From Sisyra terminalis (lineage: Eukaryota > Arthropoda > Insecta > Neuroptera > Sisyridae), in the NCBI GenBank assembly GCA_958496175.1, contig OY292277.1, positions 36,219,050-36,283,049 on the forward strand: a stretch of 64,000 nt of DNA, given 5' to 3'. Positions 28,357-42,600 of this stretch are shown here, in pieces (positions within the stretch are counted from its first letter, which is position 1; each line of letters begins with the position of its first letter). Made by a program: the position numbers and the translations under genes. Below the pieces are notes generated by a model that was given only the letters and a program-made list of their open reading frames with translations, was not told where the DNA came from and did not search any database.

Positions 28357-31300
28357 TCAGAAACTGCTTACACTTTCAGCTCTATTCACCATTTCGTTCG
28401 TTTCAGGCTTTGGCTTATTCGTGCACGTTATTGTAATGCCAATGCCATCAGGAACGCTACTCGACCACAACTGTTCATTATCACTGTCTTCATAAGCATT
28501 AATTGACATCATACGATCGTCATATAACGAAAATCGAGCAGAATTACTCGAATTAGCGCGACCCCGATTACGTCTCACCGATGGCGGTACATCTCCTGGT
28601 GTTTTAATTCTCAAACTTGGATCTTTAAGTCGCGATAAATCACTAGTACTCGAAAACACTTCATTGAACTGTTCCAATGAACCTTCACGACTGAGATCAG
28701 AACGTCGTTTCATGACTTGTGATATTCCGGAAGAGATTTTCGGTTTAGAGGAATTTGGTACAAGTTGCGTATTTTCATCATCTTCCGATAACTTAATATT
28801 ATCAATATCGGTTATTGACTGTCGGATTGGTGGAACAATTGTAAACTTTTGATGGCATGTCGGATTCGATTCGTTATGAATCAAAATTTTATGGCCGTTT
28901 GCTTTTGAGGTATTTTGCTTATCACATTTTTCATTTGATTTGACTGAAGTTAACGGTAATGTTGATGGTCGTTTGTTACTTTTCGTACTATCCGATCTAT
29001 CGAGACTTTGATTTAAATCGCCGTTTAAAACAGATGTTATCACACTATTTTTTGCATAGCCGTTAACAATTTTACTGGGCACTAAGTTAACTTGAGTCTC
29101 CATCACAACTGGGCCAATTATAGCTTTTTTATTTGCCGTTTGATGAAGATCTTCTTGTGATATTAAATTTGATTTGATTTCAGCTTCCTCATTAATAATA
29201 GTCTCTAAACGTTCTCGTCCAAAGATTTTTTTATCAATCAATCGCTTCAAACCACCCCAACCAAATCCTCCATATTTGGAATCCGTGTTTGATGAACCTG
29301 AAGTGTTTTGAGTTTTTGGAACTGTCGTATAAGTTGTTGATTCATAAACGGCATTTTGAACAAACGGAATCGGTGTAGCTGGACGATTATTTGGAATTGT
29401 CATCCCAACACCTCCGTTTTGGTGCATCAAATTTCCGTTTTGATTGAGAAAATCATGGCCTAAAAGGCCTTGTGTTTCGGAGTTGCCACGATAGTGTGAT
29501 GTATGTTTTAAAGACTTATCAATAAGAACTTGAGAGCTTCTGAGATCTTCGTTAGAGGAAGAAGTTAGTAAGTTACGTTCTAGGCATGGATTTCTCCCTT
29601 GAAATGGTTGAAGACTTTGTAGCATTGAAATTTGGGCTCCAATTAAATTTTGTTGTTGTGCAAACTGGGCTACTTGATTTGAATTCTTAACTACAAAACC
29701 AACTAATTTAATTGCATAACAAATATTTACTTAAATTAAAATAGAAACTTACAACTAGCTTCATTCGGTGCTTCTGATGGAGACATAGTATAAATTGTTT
29801 CAATAGTGCCTTCCGATATTTCACTATTGTCTTTACCAATTGAAGGTTGGCTGATTGAGTTCCCAGTCGATTCTTGATTGTATGCAGGAGTTGATATTGA
29901 ATTTATATGATTATTGTTAATTATACTTTGTGTCTGGTTTAATGTAGGACTAACAGCAGATGAAGTATAAATTGTAGCTAAAAATAAATCAATTTACTAA
30001 CTATTCATTTCATAAGTATATTTTATCCGCTTGGAGTAAAGTAACTATATAAGAAGGTAATCCAATCTTGTAATGCATGATGGGAAATGTGTCAAAAAGT
30101 GGCGTCGCCACCATTATGTATGGAGTACTAACTTTAACCGTTAGATAAAAATACATAGTTTCGATTAAGGTTAATATTCTAGATATACTTGTGGCGACAC
30201 CTTATTTTGACATATTTCCTATCATGTATTGCAAAATTGGAATACCTTCTTATATATTATCTTAGCTTGGAGTGTAGACTGCAGCGTCAATTAACAGTAA
30301 AGACATTAACATTAAAAAAACATTTTTTTACCTGCAGTTTGATTCTTTTTTCAATAATATCTAGTAAAAAAAAGAGTTAAATATTTATTATCTTTCATAA
30401 TAACGACTACTTCTCTAAAAAACATATTTAGTTGCATTAATAGCTCTATGAAACTGCCAAACCATACTTTTATACCAAGATATAGATTATAGAATTTGTA
30501 TAGTTAGGTTTTAAGGCCTTGACTTTTCATGAGATCTGATAACTTTTTGATAATGAAAGCATTATGAGCTTATTGGTTGGTCAGCAATTTAAATGAAATG
30601 TTTTCATAGGCTTTAATTTGATTTTGTAAAATGTCTTAATTCTTTTTAATTTTTCGGGTCGTATTTTTTGCATATCATCAGTTCCTTTATTTGTATTAAT
30701 AGTCCACTTACTTTTTCGTTGTTTGTATACTAATGTAGCTTTCTTAAGAAATGGAAGTACTACCTACAAAAAATTCTGTCTAAAGATCTCTATTACCACC
30801 CTCCCACTTGGGCATGTAGATGAAATATTTCGTTGATTTTTCATCTTTTTATAACTTCCGAAAATAGCATAAACTGATACACTGACTTTATATTAAGGGG
30901 GGTTTGGAGAATGAAAGTTATAGATTTTTTAAATATTTTTCATTATATGCAAATTAGACTCCTCACCAAATTTCAGCTCTCTGGGAATTCTAGAGGAACA
31001 CTCTAGATGTTTTGACGAGTGAATGAGTGGGACAATGGCAAAATCTATATATTTAAGATATTAATAAAAGCTATTTAGATTCTCCAGTATTATCCATGGT
31101 TTGAAAATATGTTGATAACCCTTGAAAAACTTAGACAATGTCCTAATTTTTTGGTTGTTTTACAAAGGCACTACCATGCCCCCAGAAGCCTCCAAGCGAA
31201 TAGAATAAAACAATTGAAATATATTTAAAAAATACCTCTATTACTACGCTCTTTCAAATGAGGTAATTCCCGCAAACGTTCTTCAACGCAAAGAGCCGTC

Positions 31301-34300
31301 AGCCGAGCTTCGGCGTCTTGATCCCAACAGTCTTCGGTTGTATCCCGAATCAAACGATGTGTTGGAGTTCCACCCCAACGATCTGACCAAGCTTCTGGTG
31401 GCCACAATGGGCGTGATTTATGTCTCGAAACCACCGTTTGCATTTGCTCAAACGAAGGATGAAGTCCTATAAATAATTACTCCAATTATCAAATTTCTGG
31501 GACCTAAGGTCTAAAAATCAAATACTAACCAACTTCGTGTTCAAAAGGTAATTTATAAGGAGATACTTCGATTCCTGGTGGATATAAATCAGAACAACGA
31601 GAAGCTAATTCCCACAACACCAAACCTAAAGCGTACACGTCGATTTGTTTTAAAGATGATTCACAATCACGTAAATTTACAGCTCCTTCTAAAACTTCTG
31701 GAGCCATATATCGAATCGTTCCAACCTAATAGATTTTATGAATAAAAAATTGTAGTAATTTATAACATATGAATGAATTATAAGAAATAAACGATTAATT
31801 ACCTCGTTAATACTCTTGGTTTCAGCTAGTTGCTCTTCACCATTATGGAAATATTTTGATCCCGAAATTTTCATGGCAAAGCCTAAATCACACAAACAGC
31901 AGGAAAGATCAGACTTAACTAAAATATTTCGAGTATTGAGATCACGATGGCTGACACAAGGCTTAATTTTATCTAAAAAAAAAAAAAAAATGTTAATTCT
32001 TTGAACACCATACCAAATTTTTAAGGCATTTATTAACATTTAAGTAAAACTTTAACAATTATTTCTTCATTTTACACATATATATAAAAGGGTACAAGGC
32101 TGCATACAAGTCCATAATCGAAACAAAGAACTTTACTTATTTGTTTTTAATTTTCCAAATTAAAGCCAATATTTTTTTAAAGAAGGACTTTAGTTATAAA
32201 TATTTTAGTTCGTTGGGAAATAAATTTTACAAAAATAAAATAAATTTTACAAATTATTTAGAGAAACGTTACCTCCTTTGACAATATCTGTGTGTAAATG
32301 AGCCAAGCCTTTGGCCACCGACAACGTCATTTTGCAGAACGTGTTCCAGTCCAATGTATTATCACGTAAATAATCCTGAAGGCATCCGTTTGGGGCATAA
32401 GACAGTACGAGCAAATATTCAGTATGCCCTTCCAAATTAGTCCTTTCATCACAGCCAAAATATGTTAAAAGCGCTGGATTATCCATAAATGGCAATATGT
32501 AAATATCTTGTTCATTTAGGAAATAATTTCTATAGTGAGCTGGAAATATTTTAACAGCCACATCTTGCTCATTAACTGTTCCTTTCCATACCGAACCATA
32601 TCTTCCTTGTCCTATAAAAAATATTCTGTAGTCTTGTCAATAATAATACAAAGCTCTATAAAGCTTAAGAGGTAGAACTAGCTAGATTCGAAAAAAAGAG
32701 TTGCCCACTTTAATGAAATAAATCCTGGGATCTCAAATTAAGGAGAAAAAAATTTTTTTGGGAAAATTGTTCTATTCAAATTGTTCATCTCTTGATCAAA
32801 ATCCTAGTTACGTTTATACTTACCAACTATTCCACATAGTTTTAAATGGTCAACACTGTAAAAACCGTTCGTATATCTCGGACCCCCTTCCATCAAATTT
32901 ACAGCATCTGGAGGAGTCTTTGACAAAGGTACCGCGACACCCATCATACGAATACATACAACTCCCACAATGAAACAAAGGAACGTCGTCAACACACATA
33001 CACATATTACAATATAAATCCAATCATTGTTCGTCGTTTCCAAATAATCTAAAATTAGATTGAATAAATATTATTGTTTTAGATAGACAAAAAAAAGGAA
33101 AACTCAATTACCTGGTGCTGGAATTTTCATATCTTGGGAATCAGCCTCAGAAGGAACGTACGTGTCTGTAAATTTCACATTGCAAAATTTTCCTGAACAG
33201 CAACAAAATTTTGTATTGTTGGCGGCTTTTGGAGGTTTTTTGTCCGAAATACATTCTGTACGTTCACATTCTTGCTTCCCATTAGATCCAGCCCAACATC
33301 CTAAAAAATCGATCTCAATTAATCAATTGAAAAAATAAAGAAAAATGCCATGACAAGAAATGCAAAAAATCCACTTAAAATACAAATTAAAAAAAGCCAT
33401 CTGGTTTTGATTATTTTTATAAGTGGTTTGAATAAACATCGTCTTTGTCTTTATAGAAGACCTAATTGAATATTTCACACAGTAGAAATTTGATACATTT
33501 TATCGTCTTAATATCAAAAGAATCATTGTCAAGAAAAAATCATCATAAGGCGCCTCAAATACAAAAAAAAAACATTACATCATTATAAAAAAATATACTA
33601 CTATGTAACTTGTTAAAAATCAATTCATATTTATATAAATATACAGATCAATTATTTAGATAAAAGCATTTAATTTTTTGGTTTTATAAAAATTTAAATT
33701 GTAAGTAAAGCAATACAAAATTTGAGCGTTGATGAAATCAATTATAAATTTATAACTGTCGTATATTACGTCTATTATGAGATAAAAGATCAAAGATTTT
33801 AATAATAAATCTTTTAATAAAACAGTATGTAGTCTGATTACTGATAAGTGTAATCATAACATTGAAGAATGTGTAAGAGAAAAATAATTTACTTTATTTA
33901 TTTTAGGAAAATATTATTTATCAAATTGGTTAAAGTCTATAAATTAATAATGTAAAATTGTTTTAATTTTTTATATTGTATTGATTAAAAAATATCAAAG
34001 ACTATCGCATTTTTTATTGGAGAATCAAAATTCTTTATTTTTATTATTAGAAATAAATAATTAATATTATAACAACTACATAACTTCAAATAATTGAGCT
34101 AAACACAATTTTTTCATTGACAGTTATAAATATTTTTACTACAAACTTGTGTTAGCCAAATTAGTTTAAAAAGATGGGCAATTTTTAAATAAATCTAACA
34201 TACGCAAATGACAATGAATAAATAAAAATAATTTATTTCTTTTATATTTTTGACATTGTATTATATTATTTGTCTCACGAAAGATAAATTTGCTTTTTAA

Positions 34301-36055
34301 ATAAATGAATTTTAAAAATATAAACCTTTATCATTATAATAGTATTCTAATTTAGTGGATATATTTTCCTTGGTAAACTATTTAATATAAAAATTATGGC
34401 ATATCAACATACAAAAATATTTTATACATTTTTTAATAATAATTTTTTTTATTTAGTTAAAACCTATTGAAAAATATTATTCTACTTTCGTAATTTTTTA
34501 ATTTATAAACTTCAAGGTTACCTATTTGATTCGAAGTATTATTTTTTTAGAATAATATATTTTGTGGAGTATATAACACATTTTTTTGAATTATTAAATT
34601 TTTGTAGATTAAATTATAAAAAGAATTATTAATAACTTTAAAATGCATCCTTAAAAATAAATAGTTTACACTAAATCGCGAATTATTCAATCAAAGTAGT
34701 TTCAACAATAGATTTCAGTAGTGTCATATTATACTGTATTTGTTATACTGAAAAGTATTTTAGGGTCACTTGACCAAATGGCAATAGATAACTAAGGCTT
34801 TTCCGTGAAGACTATTGACGTTGTATAAATGAAATTTGGAAGGAGAGTATTTTCTGTAAACCGCTATACAAATATGCAAAGAAGTTAGATAAACTTTACA
34901 TAAACAAAAAAAAATGGGATAACACAATTATTGTAAATGGTTTTAATCATTAACATTTAGTTTGAACGATTTAAAAAACCTTAGTATTTTAAATGTATTT
35001 GTCATAGGAAAACGTCCGTGAGATTTTGAAGTTTATGTACTGTGACGTCATTTTAATGCCAAGCTAATAAGAGCTTGTCTTAGGCATTTTGAATTTAATG
35101 ATTTCTTTTAGTATTTTTAAATGAAATATTTCTTAGATTTTATCAAGTAAAGTTAAAAATTAACAGCTGCATTATGTTAATAGTTTAGAAAAGTTTAAAT
35201 TATTTTTAGAACATGTACATTAGGCCTATTACTCTGTAGTTGTATTTCGGTTATAGTTATAGGTGCTAGCAGAGATTCCGGTAAGAAACACGGAAAGAAG
35301 ATTATTGATTGTCAATATTTGAAATAAGAATACATAATTGAAGTTATAATTCCGTGCTCAGGAGTCTAGATCACGGAGTACAATATAATGTGTGTACTCG
35401 AAGTGTTCCAGTATTGCACATTGTCGTACTTTTTATAATTAAAATATATTATATCGTTACCGAGTATTTTATTTATAATTATTGGAAAAACATTAAGCTC
35501 GCTTATACTTTTCCTTTGACATAATCTTGTAACATAATATTTATGATATAAAATTTTGTTCTTAAATTCGTGTTATCCTTTCAAAACTCATCGAAAGTAA
35601 TGTAGAAACGAAGTTTCAAGGAATTTCAAATTTAACGCATAAGCAATTTATATATGAATCCTACCTTGGCCCATAATGACGGTAGTTGTTCCATTAACAG
35701 TGGTTTCAAGCTGCCAAAGAGCATAGCAAAAATTAGATGTTCCACATTTCTCATAGTGAAATGGCCCATTAGATCCATTCGACCATGGAAAAACATTTGG
35801 ATCGACAACTTTTCCATCGTTACTACCATCCGAATCCACATCCAAAATCGCTTCGGGCTCTGGCTGTTCTATTGTGATATGAGCAACTTTATTGTACAAA
35901 TGGGCACATAACAAATGTTCTTTTGTCGGAGACACTAAAAATATTATCACAGATAATTTTTTTTGTTGAAATTATGATTTATTTTTGTTTGAACACTTAC
36001 ATTGAACATCTCGTATAAAAAACACTAACAAAATAAAATATTGAATTTTCTTCAT
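28357..36055 (-). CDS. wit: BMP type II receptor serine/threonine kinase (BMPR2 / wishful thinking), complete, 10 exons
   Basis: Exons, 5' to 3' on the minus strand: 36055-36001, 35934-35665, 33300-33112, 33048-32824, 32611-32273, 31972-31803, 31725-31530, 31466-31236, 29977-29753, 29690-28357; all phases agree and give about 1077 residues. Seen: a signal peptide beginning [13 protein letters not shown]; a cysteine-rich ectodomain ending in [12 protein letters not shown], the three-finger toxin-fold signature of TGF-beta receptors; a membrane helix at about 182-204; glycine loop GQGRYG (247-252); VAVK lysine 267; HRDLNTRN (368-375); DLG in place of DFG (388-390); and activation segment [20 protein letters not shown]. 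The stretch [14 protein letters not shown] is near-identical to BMPR2. A long Ser/Asn-rich tail (about 559-1077) follows, as in BMPR2 and Wit, where it binds LIM kinase. The receptor sits in the plasma membrane and phosphorylates type I receptors on BMP binding; in flies it drives neuromuscular synapse growth. Activin type II receptors lack such a tail, so they are an unlikely alternative. Confidence 0.96.
30038..30264. mobile_element. MITE with long inverted repeats and 9-bp target-site duplication, in wit intron 8
   Basis: Left arm TATATAAGAAGGTAATCCAA and onward is matched by the reverse complement of the right arm over about 65 bases with few mismatches. Perfect flanking 9-mers GCTTGGAGT lie at 30029-30037 and 30265-30273. 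Long arms plus a 9-bp duplication suggest a Mutator-like (MULE) element. Non-coding. Confidence 0.8.
33301..35664 (-). other. wit intron 2 (2.4 kb)
   Basis: Lies between the two ectodomain exons. A+T-rich, with no mobile element that I can recognise. Confidence 0.7.
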
Positions 36056-37178
36056 TTTATGTTTGGATATTCGGTGAGATCACATTAGGAGAAAATTTAG
36101 CGGAAATTTTATTTGGGAGTTAATAAAAAACATTTTTTCCTCCCTGACACATACATTGGTACCAGGATAAAAAGTATGCGGTAGCTTTTCAATCACAAGT
36201 TCGTGTGCAATTCCAATCAACACTTCGTAAAAATATCGATTTGAAATATAATTTCCTCGCTTGACACCAAATTTAATTATAAATATAAACGGCGAATGAA
36301 TAAAACGCTGTATTCATAATATTCTCATCGTAAAATTCACCGTAAATTGATGCAATTGCAATTGATTGAAATCCAAACACTTTAATTTAATAAACGCGAT
36401 ACAATTGCACATGCAATTTGCATCGCAGCTTCCATACGATTTTCTCAAACACGAACACAATCCGTTTGTGATTTGAATATGAAAGATCATTCAAATACAT
36501 TTAAAAAATTACCACCACACGCATAGAAGTGGATCACACATTGAATTTTTTTAGCGTAATTAAATTAATTACAACACAAAATTAAGAGCAGAAAATAAAA
36601 GTAATGAAACGATCCTGTGAATTTTTTTTCTCTCTCTGTATTTGTATATGTATGTGTGTAATACAAAGAAAAAAGAATATCATTTCCACAAACAACCAAT
36701 GGGATCACCGGATTTTATCACGTGACCGTAAATGTATGTGACAGACGGCGACGTCTTGACTTAAATACATTAAATAAATGCATCCATTTTTCAAATTCAA
36801 ATTGATTTAAATATTATTTTTCAGCTTTTAATCATTTTTAAATTATCTCCAACAATCCAAATAAAGACATATTTGAAGTTACCAACAGCCTTTTATATTA
36901 TGTTCACCTCTTTTACTAGCTAGACGTTATTGATATTTATAGGCAGGGTTGTGGCGTATTGTATTTCTTCCGTACAAACTAATACGGACATCATCAATTT
37001 AATCCATGCTTGTGCCAACCCTCCCTCAGACACAGACGTCTGATTACGTTAATTTTTTTTTTCATCTTCAGAATTGCCCGGAATATTGATGAGATTTAAT
37101 GAGTGATTGTGTAATTTCACAATTTAAAAATAATGATTTTAAATACTACCAACAAATTCTAAACCATCAAATAACAAA
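36056..37178. promoter_or_regulatory. Divergent promoter region between wit (-) and MetAP1D (+)
   Basis: About 1.1 kb separates the two start codons, so both 5' UTRs and promoters must lie here unless there are upstream non-coding exons. It holds a CCAAT motif near 36696-36700, an E-box CACGTG at 36719-36724 within ATCACGTGAC, and a locally G+C-richer patch at about 36736-36760 in an otherwise A+T-rich sequence. No TATA box stands out. The motif matches are by eye; their activity is inference. Confidence 0.45.
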
Positions 37179-39645
37179 ATGAAGAGTTTACTAAAAATAG
37201 TTAACACAAATTTATCGAAAAACCGTAATTTAAGTATAAGCAGCATAAGCAATTATTTTAAATTTGGAAAGCGGTAAGAATGACAATATTTAAGTCTCCC
37301 ATTAAAATTAATTACGTCACAGTGTAGATTTTGGTCGATACAACATCGTTGAACCCGGAACTGTAACATATACTCGACCCCAAATCCCCGATCATATCGT
37401 CAAGCCTGTATATTACGAAACAGGAGTTCCTGGACCTAGCCCGAAAAGTCCTGAAATACAAAATGCACAACAAATAAAAGCAATGCGAAAAAGCTGTAGG
37501 CTGGCCGCAAATATTTTAGCCGAAGCTGAAAAGAGAGTTCGGGTATTGATTGGTACACTAACAATTAAATTTTCTTTAACTAAATACTTAAGATTTTAGG
37601 TAGGAATGACCACTGAAGAACTTGACGATTTCGTTTTTAAAATAACAGTAGCCAACGATGCTTATCCGGCTCCATTAAACTATAAAAAATTTCCAAAATC
37701 CGTTTGTACTTCGGTTAATAATATTGCATGTCATGGAATTCCTGATGATAGACCTTTAGCCGATGGAGATATAGTCAATGTAGATATTTCTGTAAGATTA
37801 CCTAGTAATTAATTTAACTTTTTTACTAACCATTTCTGATACTTTTAAGGTATATATTGAGGGATTTTACGGAGATTGTTCTAAGACGTTTTTAATAGGT
37901 AATGTGGATGAAAAAGGGCAAGCTTTAGTTGAGGCTAATGAAAAAGCCTTATACCTAGCTATTCAAGAATGTCAGCCGGGTGCTTTATTTTCAAACATTG
38001 GAACAATTATTGAAAAATCAGCAAAACAAAATGGCTTTAGTGTATTACCTACGTTTTGTGGTCATGGAATTGGAAGCTACTTTCATGGACCTCCCGATAT
38101 TATTCACGCAAGTAATATAAAATTTTTATATAAATAGCAAATAACTAAACCAAAGATTGACTATGAATTAAGAAATTTGTGTTAAACGTTAGCAGGTCTT
38201 CCTTCTACCCAATTATTACTGTCCAATTATTTGATTTGTAAGTAAAACCAAAACATCCTTCCAAAATTGATTTTTCGTGAAATAAGACCACAGTGGTATA
38301 GAATTTAAAGAATATTAAAAGAAAAGATATCCATAGCTTAAAATATCCTCAGACAGAAGTTCAATAATACTCTTAGTATTAGAAGGTTTATATCTATTTA
38401 ACCTATGTAAATATATTGTATACGTTATTGTCAAAGTCCACTTTTTGCACAAATTAGACTTTGGGTGACCAAAAATGATTAAGCATATATTTACCTAATA
38501 AAAACCGTCCTATAAGCATAATTCAAATTTAATGTTTTCATGCTACTCACTTTGTATTTTGCTTTAAAGTTATAAAATATAATAATTTTACATTATCGTT
38601 CAAAACAAATGCGTTTGATATACCCATAGTGGATTTTTTATTGTTATTTATCGTCACTTTATAACTACGAAGGTCTTTAACGACTCTAGGGTTAATAAAA
38701 ATCCGTAATCGAGAAATATCGAAAATTTGCGCGATTAGGATCGAACCCAACACCTACCGGTTTTGGAGCGGTCACCTTGACTACTCTGCCCCTAGTAGGC
38801 TAAACACAATAATAAATAGAAATATCTGCAATTTTAATATTATATTTAGTCAGTAGGTTATATTATAGCGACGTTTTAATTTCAATTATTAAGTAATATC
38901 ACCTCTTCTAAAGATGTATACTTTCCATTTCAAATTTTGCCAAAAAACATTTATAAAAATACGACACATACTTACCTGTTCACATTTATATCATATAAGG
39001 CATAATTTAATGCTCTCGGCTTCGTTTGTCTAATTGAGTAATTTGCCGACAATATATTTTACTGTTAGCTTTATTACTCGTAAGTCATCGTAAGTAAATA
39101 ATAGTAGTTACTTTAATGTCTATTTAAGTGTACTATAATGCCATGTTTTTAAACAATTATAAAGAAAGATACTTTTCCACTACCGGAATATTACATTTTT
39201 AAGTGTTCTGATCATTTTCGTATCAATTTTATGTATCTACGGATTTTATTTTGAGAAAAGGTGCGGTAATATAAAATTACCCATACTATTTTCTCCCTGG
39301 GTGATTTTTGGGTTCTATTCGCTATAAAAATTGGGTCAAAATTTAAAATGTTGGGATAGATGTTCGAGTTTTATAAATAAGAATTGATAAGGTAATAATT
39401 TATGAATTTAAATATTTTTTTTTGTTTTAGGTAATGCTTATCCAGGAGAAATGAAAGCAGGTATGATATTTACTATTGAACCAGTAATGGGACAAGGTTC
39501 TCAAAACGTTGATATGTATGACGATGGTTGGACTTGTGTAACAGTTGACGACTCTCGTACAGCCCAAATCGAACATACAATTCTTATCACCGAAACTGGA
39601 GCAGAAATTCTAACAACTCCAGATGGCAATTTAAAAGTTATATAA
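37179..39645 (+). CDS. METAP1D: Methionine aminopeptidase 1D, mitochondrial, complete, 5 exons
   Basis: Exons 37179-37273, 37323-37542, 37600-37791, 37850-38111, 39431-39645; phases agree, giving 327 residues against about 335 in human MetAP1D. It removes the initiator methionine from new proteins; the Lys/Asn/Ser-rich N-terminus [17 protein letters not shown], without acidic residues, suits a mitochondrial presequence. Seen: the M24A pita-bread fold with all five metal ligands, D167 (NVDIS), D178 (GDCSKT), H241 (CGHGIG), E273 (TIEP) and E304 (QIEH), plus the catalytic-site histidine H150 (CHGIP). The linker [16 protein letters not shown] region (about 60-75) is typical of type 1 enzymes; there is no zinc-finger N-terminal domain as in cytosolic MetAP1, nor the MetAP2 insertion. 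Intron 4 (1.3 kb) contains a SINE. Exon 2 uses the AG at 37321-37322; the nearby AG at 37326-37327 would create a stop. Confidence 0.95.
38642..38802 (-). mobile_element. tRNA-derived SINE, copy 11, in intron 4 of MetAP1D
   Basis: Near full-length antisense copy inside the 1.3 kb intron; B box and tail intact, with a small deletion next to the B box. Confidence 0.8.
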
Positions 39646-39679
39646 AATGTTATTATCTGAAATTTATAAGGTTTAAAAA

Positions 39680-39685
39680 AATAAA
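39680..39685 (+). terminator. Polyadenylation signal of MetAP1D
   Basis: AATAAA 35 bases after the TAA stop, followed by T-rich sequence. Confidence 0.55.
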
Positions 39686-42600
39686 ATATTTTTTTTCAAT
39701 ATTTTTTTTTTAAATATATAAATCATATTTACATTTATATATTTACGAGACTAAATTAATTTTGAAAATGTAAATAGTAAAATTGACAATTTTTAAATAT
39801 ATTTATAAAAAAAAAATTAAACGTTAACATGGGATCTAACAAATATTGGAGAAAGTTATCAGAGTTTTTCTTTCTTATATTTTTCTGTCAATTGAAAATC
39901 ATTATTAATAAATTATACTCGTCTTATACAGAATAATAAGTAAAAACAATTTTCATATTTATCATACATAAAATAAATAAAAACTATAACAATTCTCTTC
40001 AAACGGAGACTTGCAGTTAGGTCAAAATGAATTTTCCCCGCATTAATGAGAAACAATTTTTATTTTTTTAGTTTTTTTCTTAAATGGAATGTAGAAAAAT
40101 ATTTAACTTTCAATTATTATAAATATTTGTTTAAAGCATATAAAAATTCTTTCTCATTATTGTTTAAATAAAAATCTTATTTCCTTTTAATATCTAATAT
40201 AGAAAAATTTTCTTACATCGATGAACGTTTATGGAAGCGGCATATGTACAAAAGGTGCGCTTTTATCAATTTCTTCTACGCTTTTACAATTATTTAACAT
40301 TTATTTTTCAATGCAAACCTTTGAAGTTTCAATTAAATCGCTGATTATAATAAACTGTACAAAATTTCTTTACTTTTATAGTTACACTCAAATATATATA
40401 TATAAATATCTATATTTTTTTAAACATAGTATGTAAAATGTAAATTTAGTTAAAATGTATAATTCCCTAATTCTAATTTTCAAGTTTTCGTTAGGCTCAA
40501 TATTGCGATTTAATGGAAATAGATACTTATTTTTTACATGTCAATAAAATTATTTTAAAATGAAAATTTTTACACATATTTGTATTACATATAAATATGC
40601 CACAAAACATGACTTTAAAAAAAAACATTTTTTTTCGTTTAAATATTTTTATTTATAAAAATATATTATTCGGCACATAAAGCTTAAATGAAAAATTTTT
40701 GTTTTAAATGTCTTAAATATTTCTACTTTCACAAGTTCTTATACCTTTCCAAACGTTAAAATTATTATTTCCTTTTATAAAAAGCAAAAAAAGAAGTAAA
40801 TACAAAAACAGCCTGAGTCCCTTTTGATAGCTTTCTTCACATATAAGAAGTGCTATCTTTTTCGATAAATATTGCCAAAATTATTTTTTCCTTTAACGCT
40901 TTAGAATATGTTCATGATCTCTTAAAAAAATATATCATTTATGCAATATCATTTGAATTAGAGAAATAATTTTAACGATGAAATCATTTTCCATTCTTTT
41001 GTACGAGAATATAAGAGAAGTCTTTGTTTCGAGGAAATGATCATATTTTAATATTTTCTTTTGGAATCATAAGATAATAATTTATACATTCATTGAATCT
41101 TAAATTTCTAGTTATTTAAAAAAAATCACAACTTATCATTAAGAAAAAAGAAACGCAAACTTACAAGATAAAATTGAACATTACTGTAGTAAAAGTACAT
41201 TATTTTTATTCTAAGAGAATTTCTTTCGCCATTTAAAAAAAATCAAAGAAATTAAAAGATAGAGTACATGGTTTAATTTCAGACTTTCGAAGTATATTTT
41301 TAGTTTGAAGACGCAAAGTTAATGCTTTTATTAACTTACTGAAGACTGGATTTTAATGTTTGAACTTCAATTATTCAAAACATTGCACCAGAAGATTAGC
41401 AGGCTAAGTATAATAAATATTTTCGTTCATTACCTATTTTTAAAAAGTAATATTTGTGAAATACCATAAAATTTATACCAACTTTTGTTACACATATACT
41501 TAGAGTAGTTCATTTAACGTGAGAGGCAGCCAGTTTATAGGGCAGCCTATTACGTAAAAAAAAAATCGTTTTTTGGAAATAGAAATTATTTTTACTGCAA
41601 AACCGTACTACTGTACGTAAAAAAAACAATGGTATTTATCTTAATACAATTTTTCTAAGAGTTAAAATCTAAGTAGATAAAAAATAAAATTATTTTAAAA
41701 AAATCAATTGATTTTGCAGCTATTTTTTTCCTCATCAAAACAAAAATAACGCAATTCTCATTCCAATTGCCCAAAAAATTGTTTTAAATAAAAGTTTTCT
41801 CTATTTTCCGTAAAATATGATTTTGCTGTAAAAATGATTTTCTATTAAGAAACAACTTTGTCATTGAAAAAAAATTAACCTTTGTTAAAAATAACTAATA
41901 TTTGGTTTAAAAAAATTGCTTTTTGAGATATCAAATTGTCCCCAGTTAAATGAACAACCCAATACATATACATTTTGAGTAGTGTCCTGATAATAAATCA
42001 ACTCCTGATTAAATCAAACTGGTCAAGTGATAACTGAAAATAAAAGATATAACTGAATAAATTAAATAATATAACTGTTCAAAATCAACAAAAAAATATA
42101 ATTTGAATATAGTAAATTGAAATTTAGTCATGTATTGGCAACTTAACTGCATATGTCGCTAAATGCTTAATAGATGATTTAATTTAAACAGAACTGAAAT
42201 TTTGATGTAAAATCGTTTGTAGTTTCAATTTCAAGTAAAAATTCTTTAAAATGGTTTAATTTATTTAAATATTTGTATTTTGAATTCAGGATTTTTTTTT
42301 TGGATTAATTAATTCGATTTGTGGTTGTGATAATCACGAAACACTTACTCATACAACATTTAAGAGCAACACTATAAAATTTAGAATTATCCACGTTGGT
42401 ATGTTTCGCTTGATTACTGTCTGAATTTTGTTAGTTAACTTTGTGATGGTTTTAAGGAAATATAGAAAAAATACAGAACATGTCAATATGACATGATATA
42501 TCCCATTACCATAAGACTTAGATAAAATTAACTAGGAATGCCTGGTGATTATTAAGGGAGTATTAACAAAAAATATCGCAACAAAGAATTGATTTCCTCT

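Noticed and set aside
28664..28852. 62-residue plus-strand frame opposite the wit tail exon
   Set aside because: Shadow of the confirmed wit coding exon on the minus strand.
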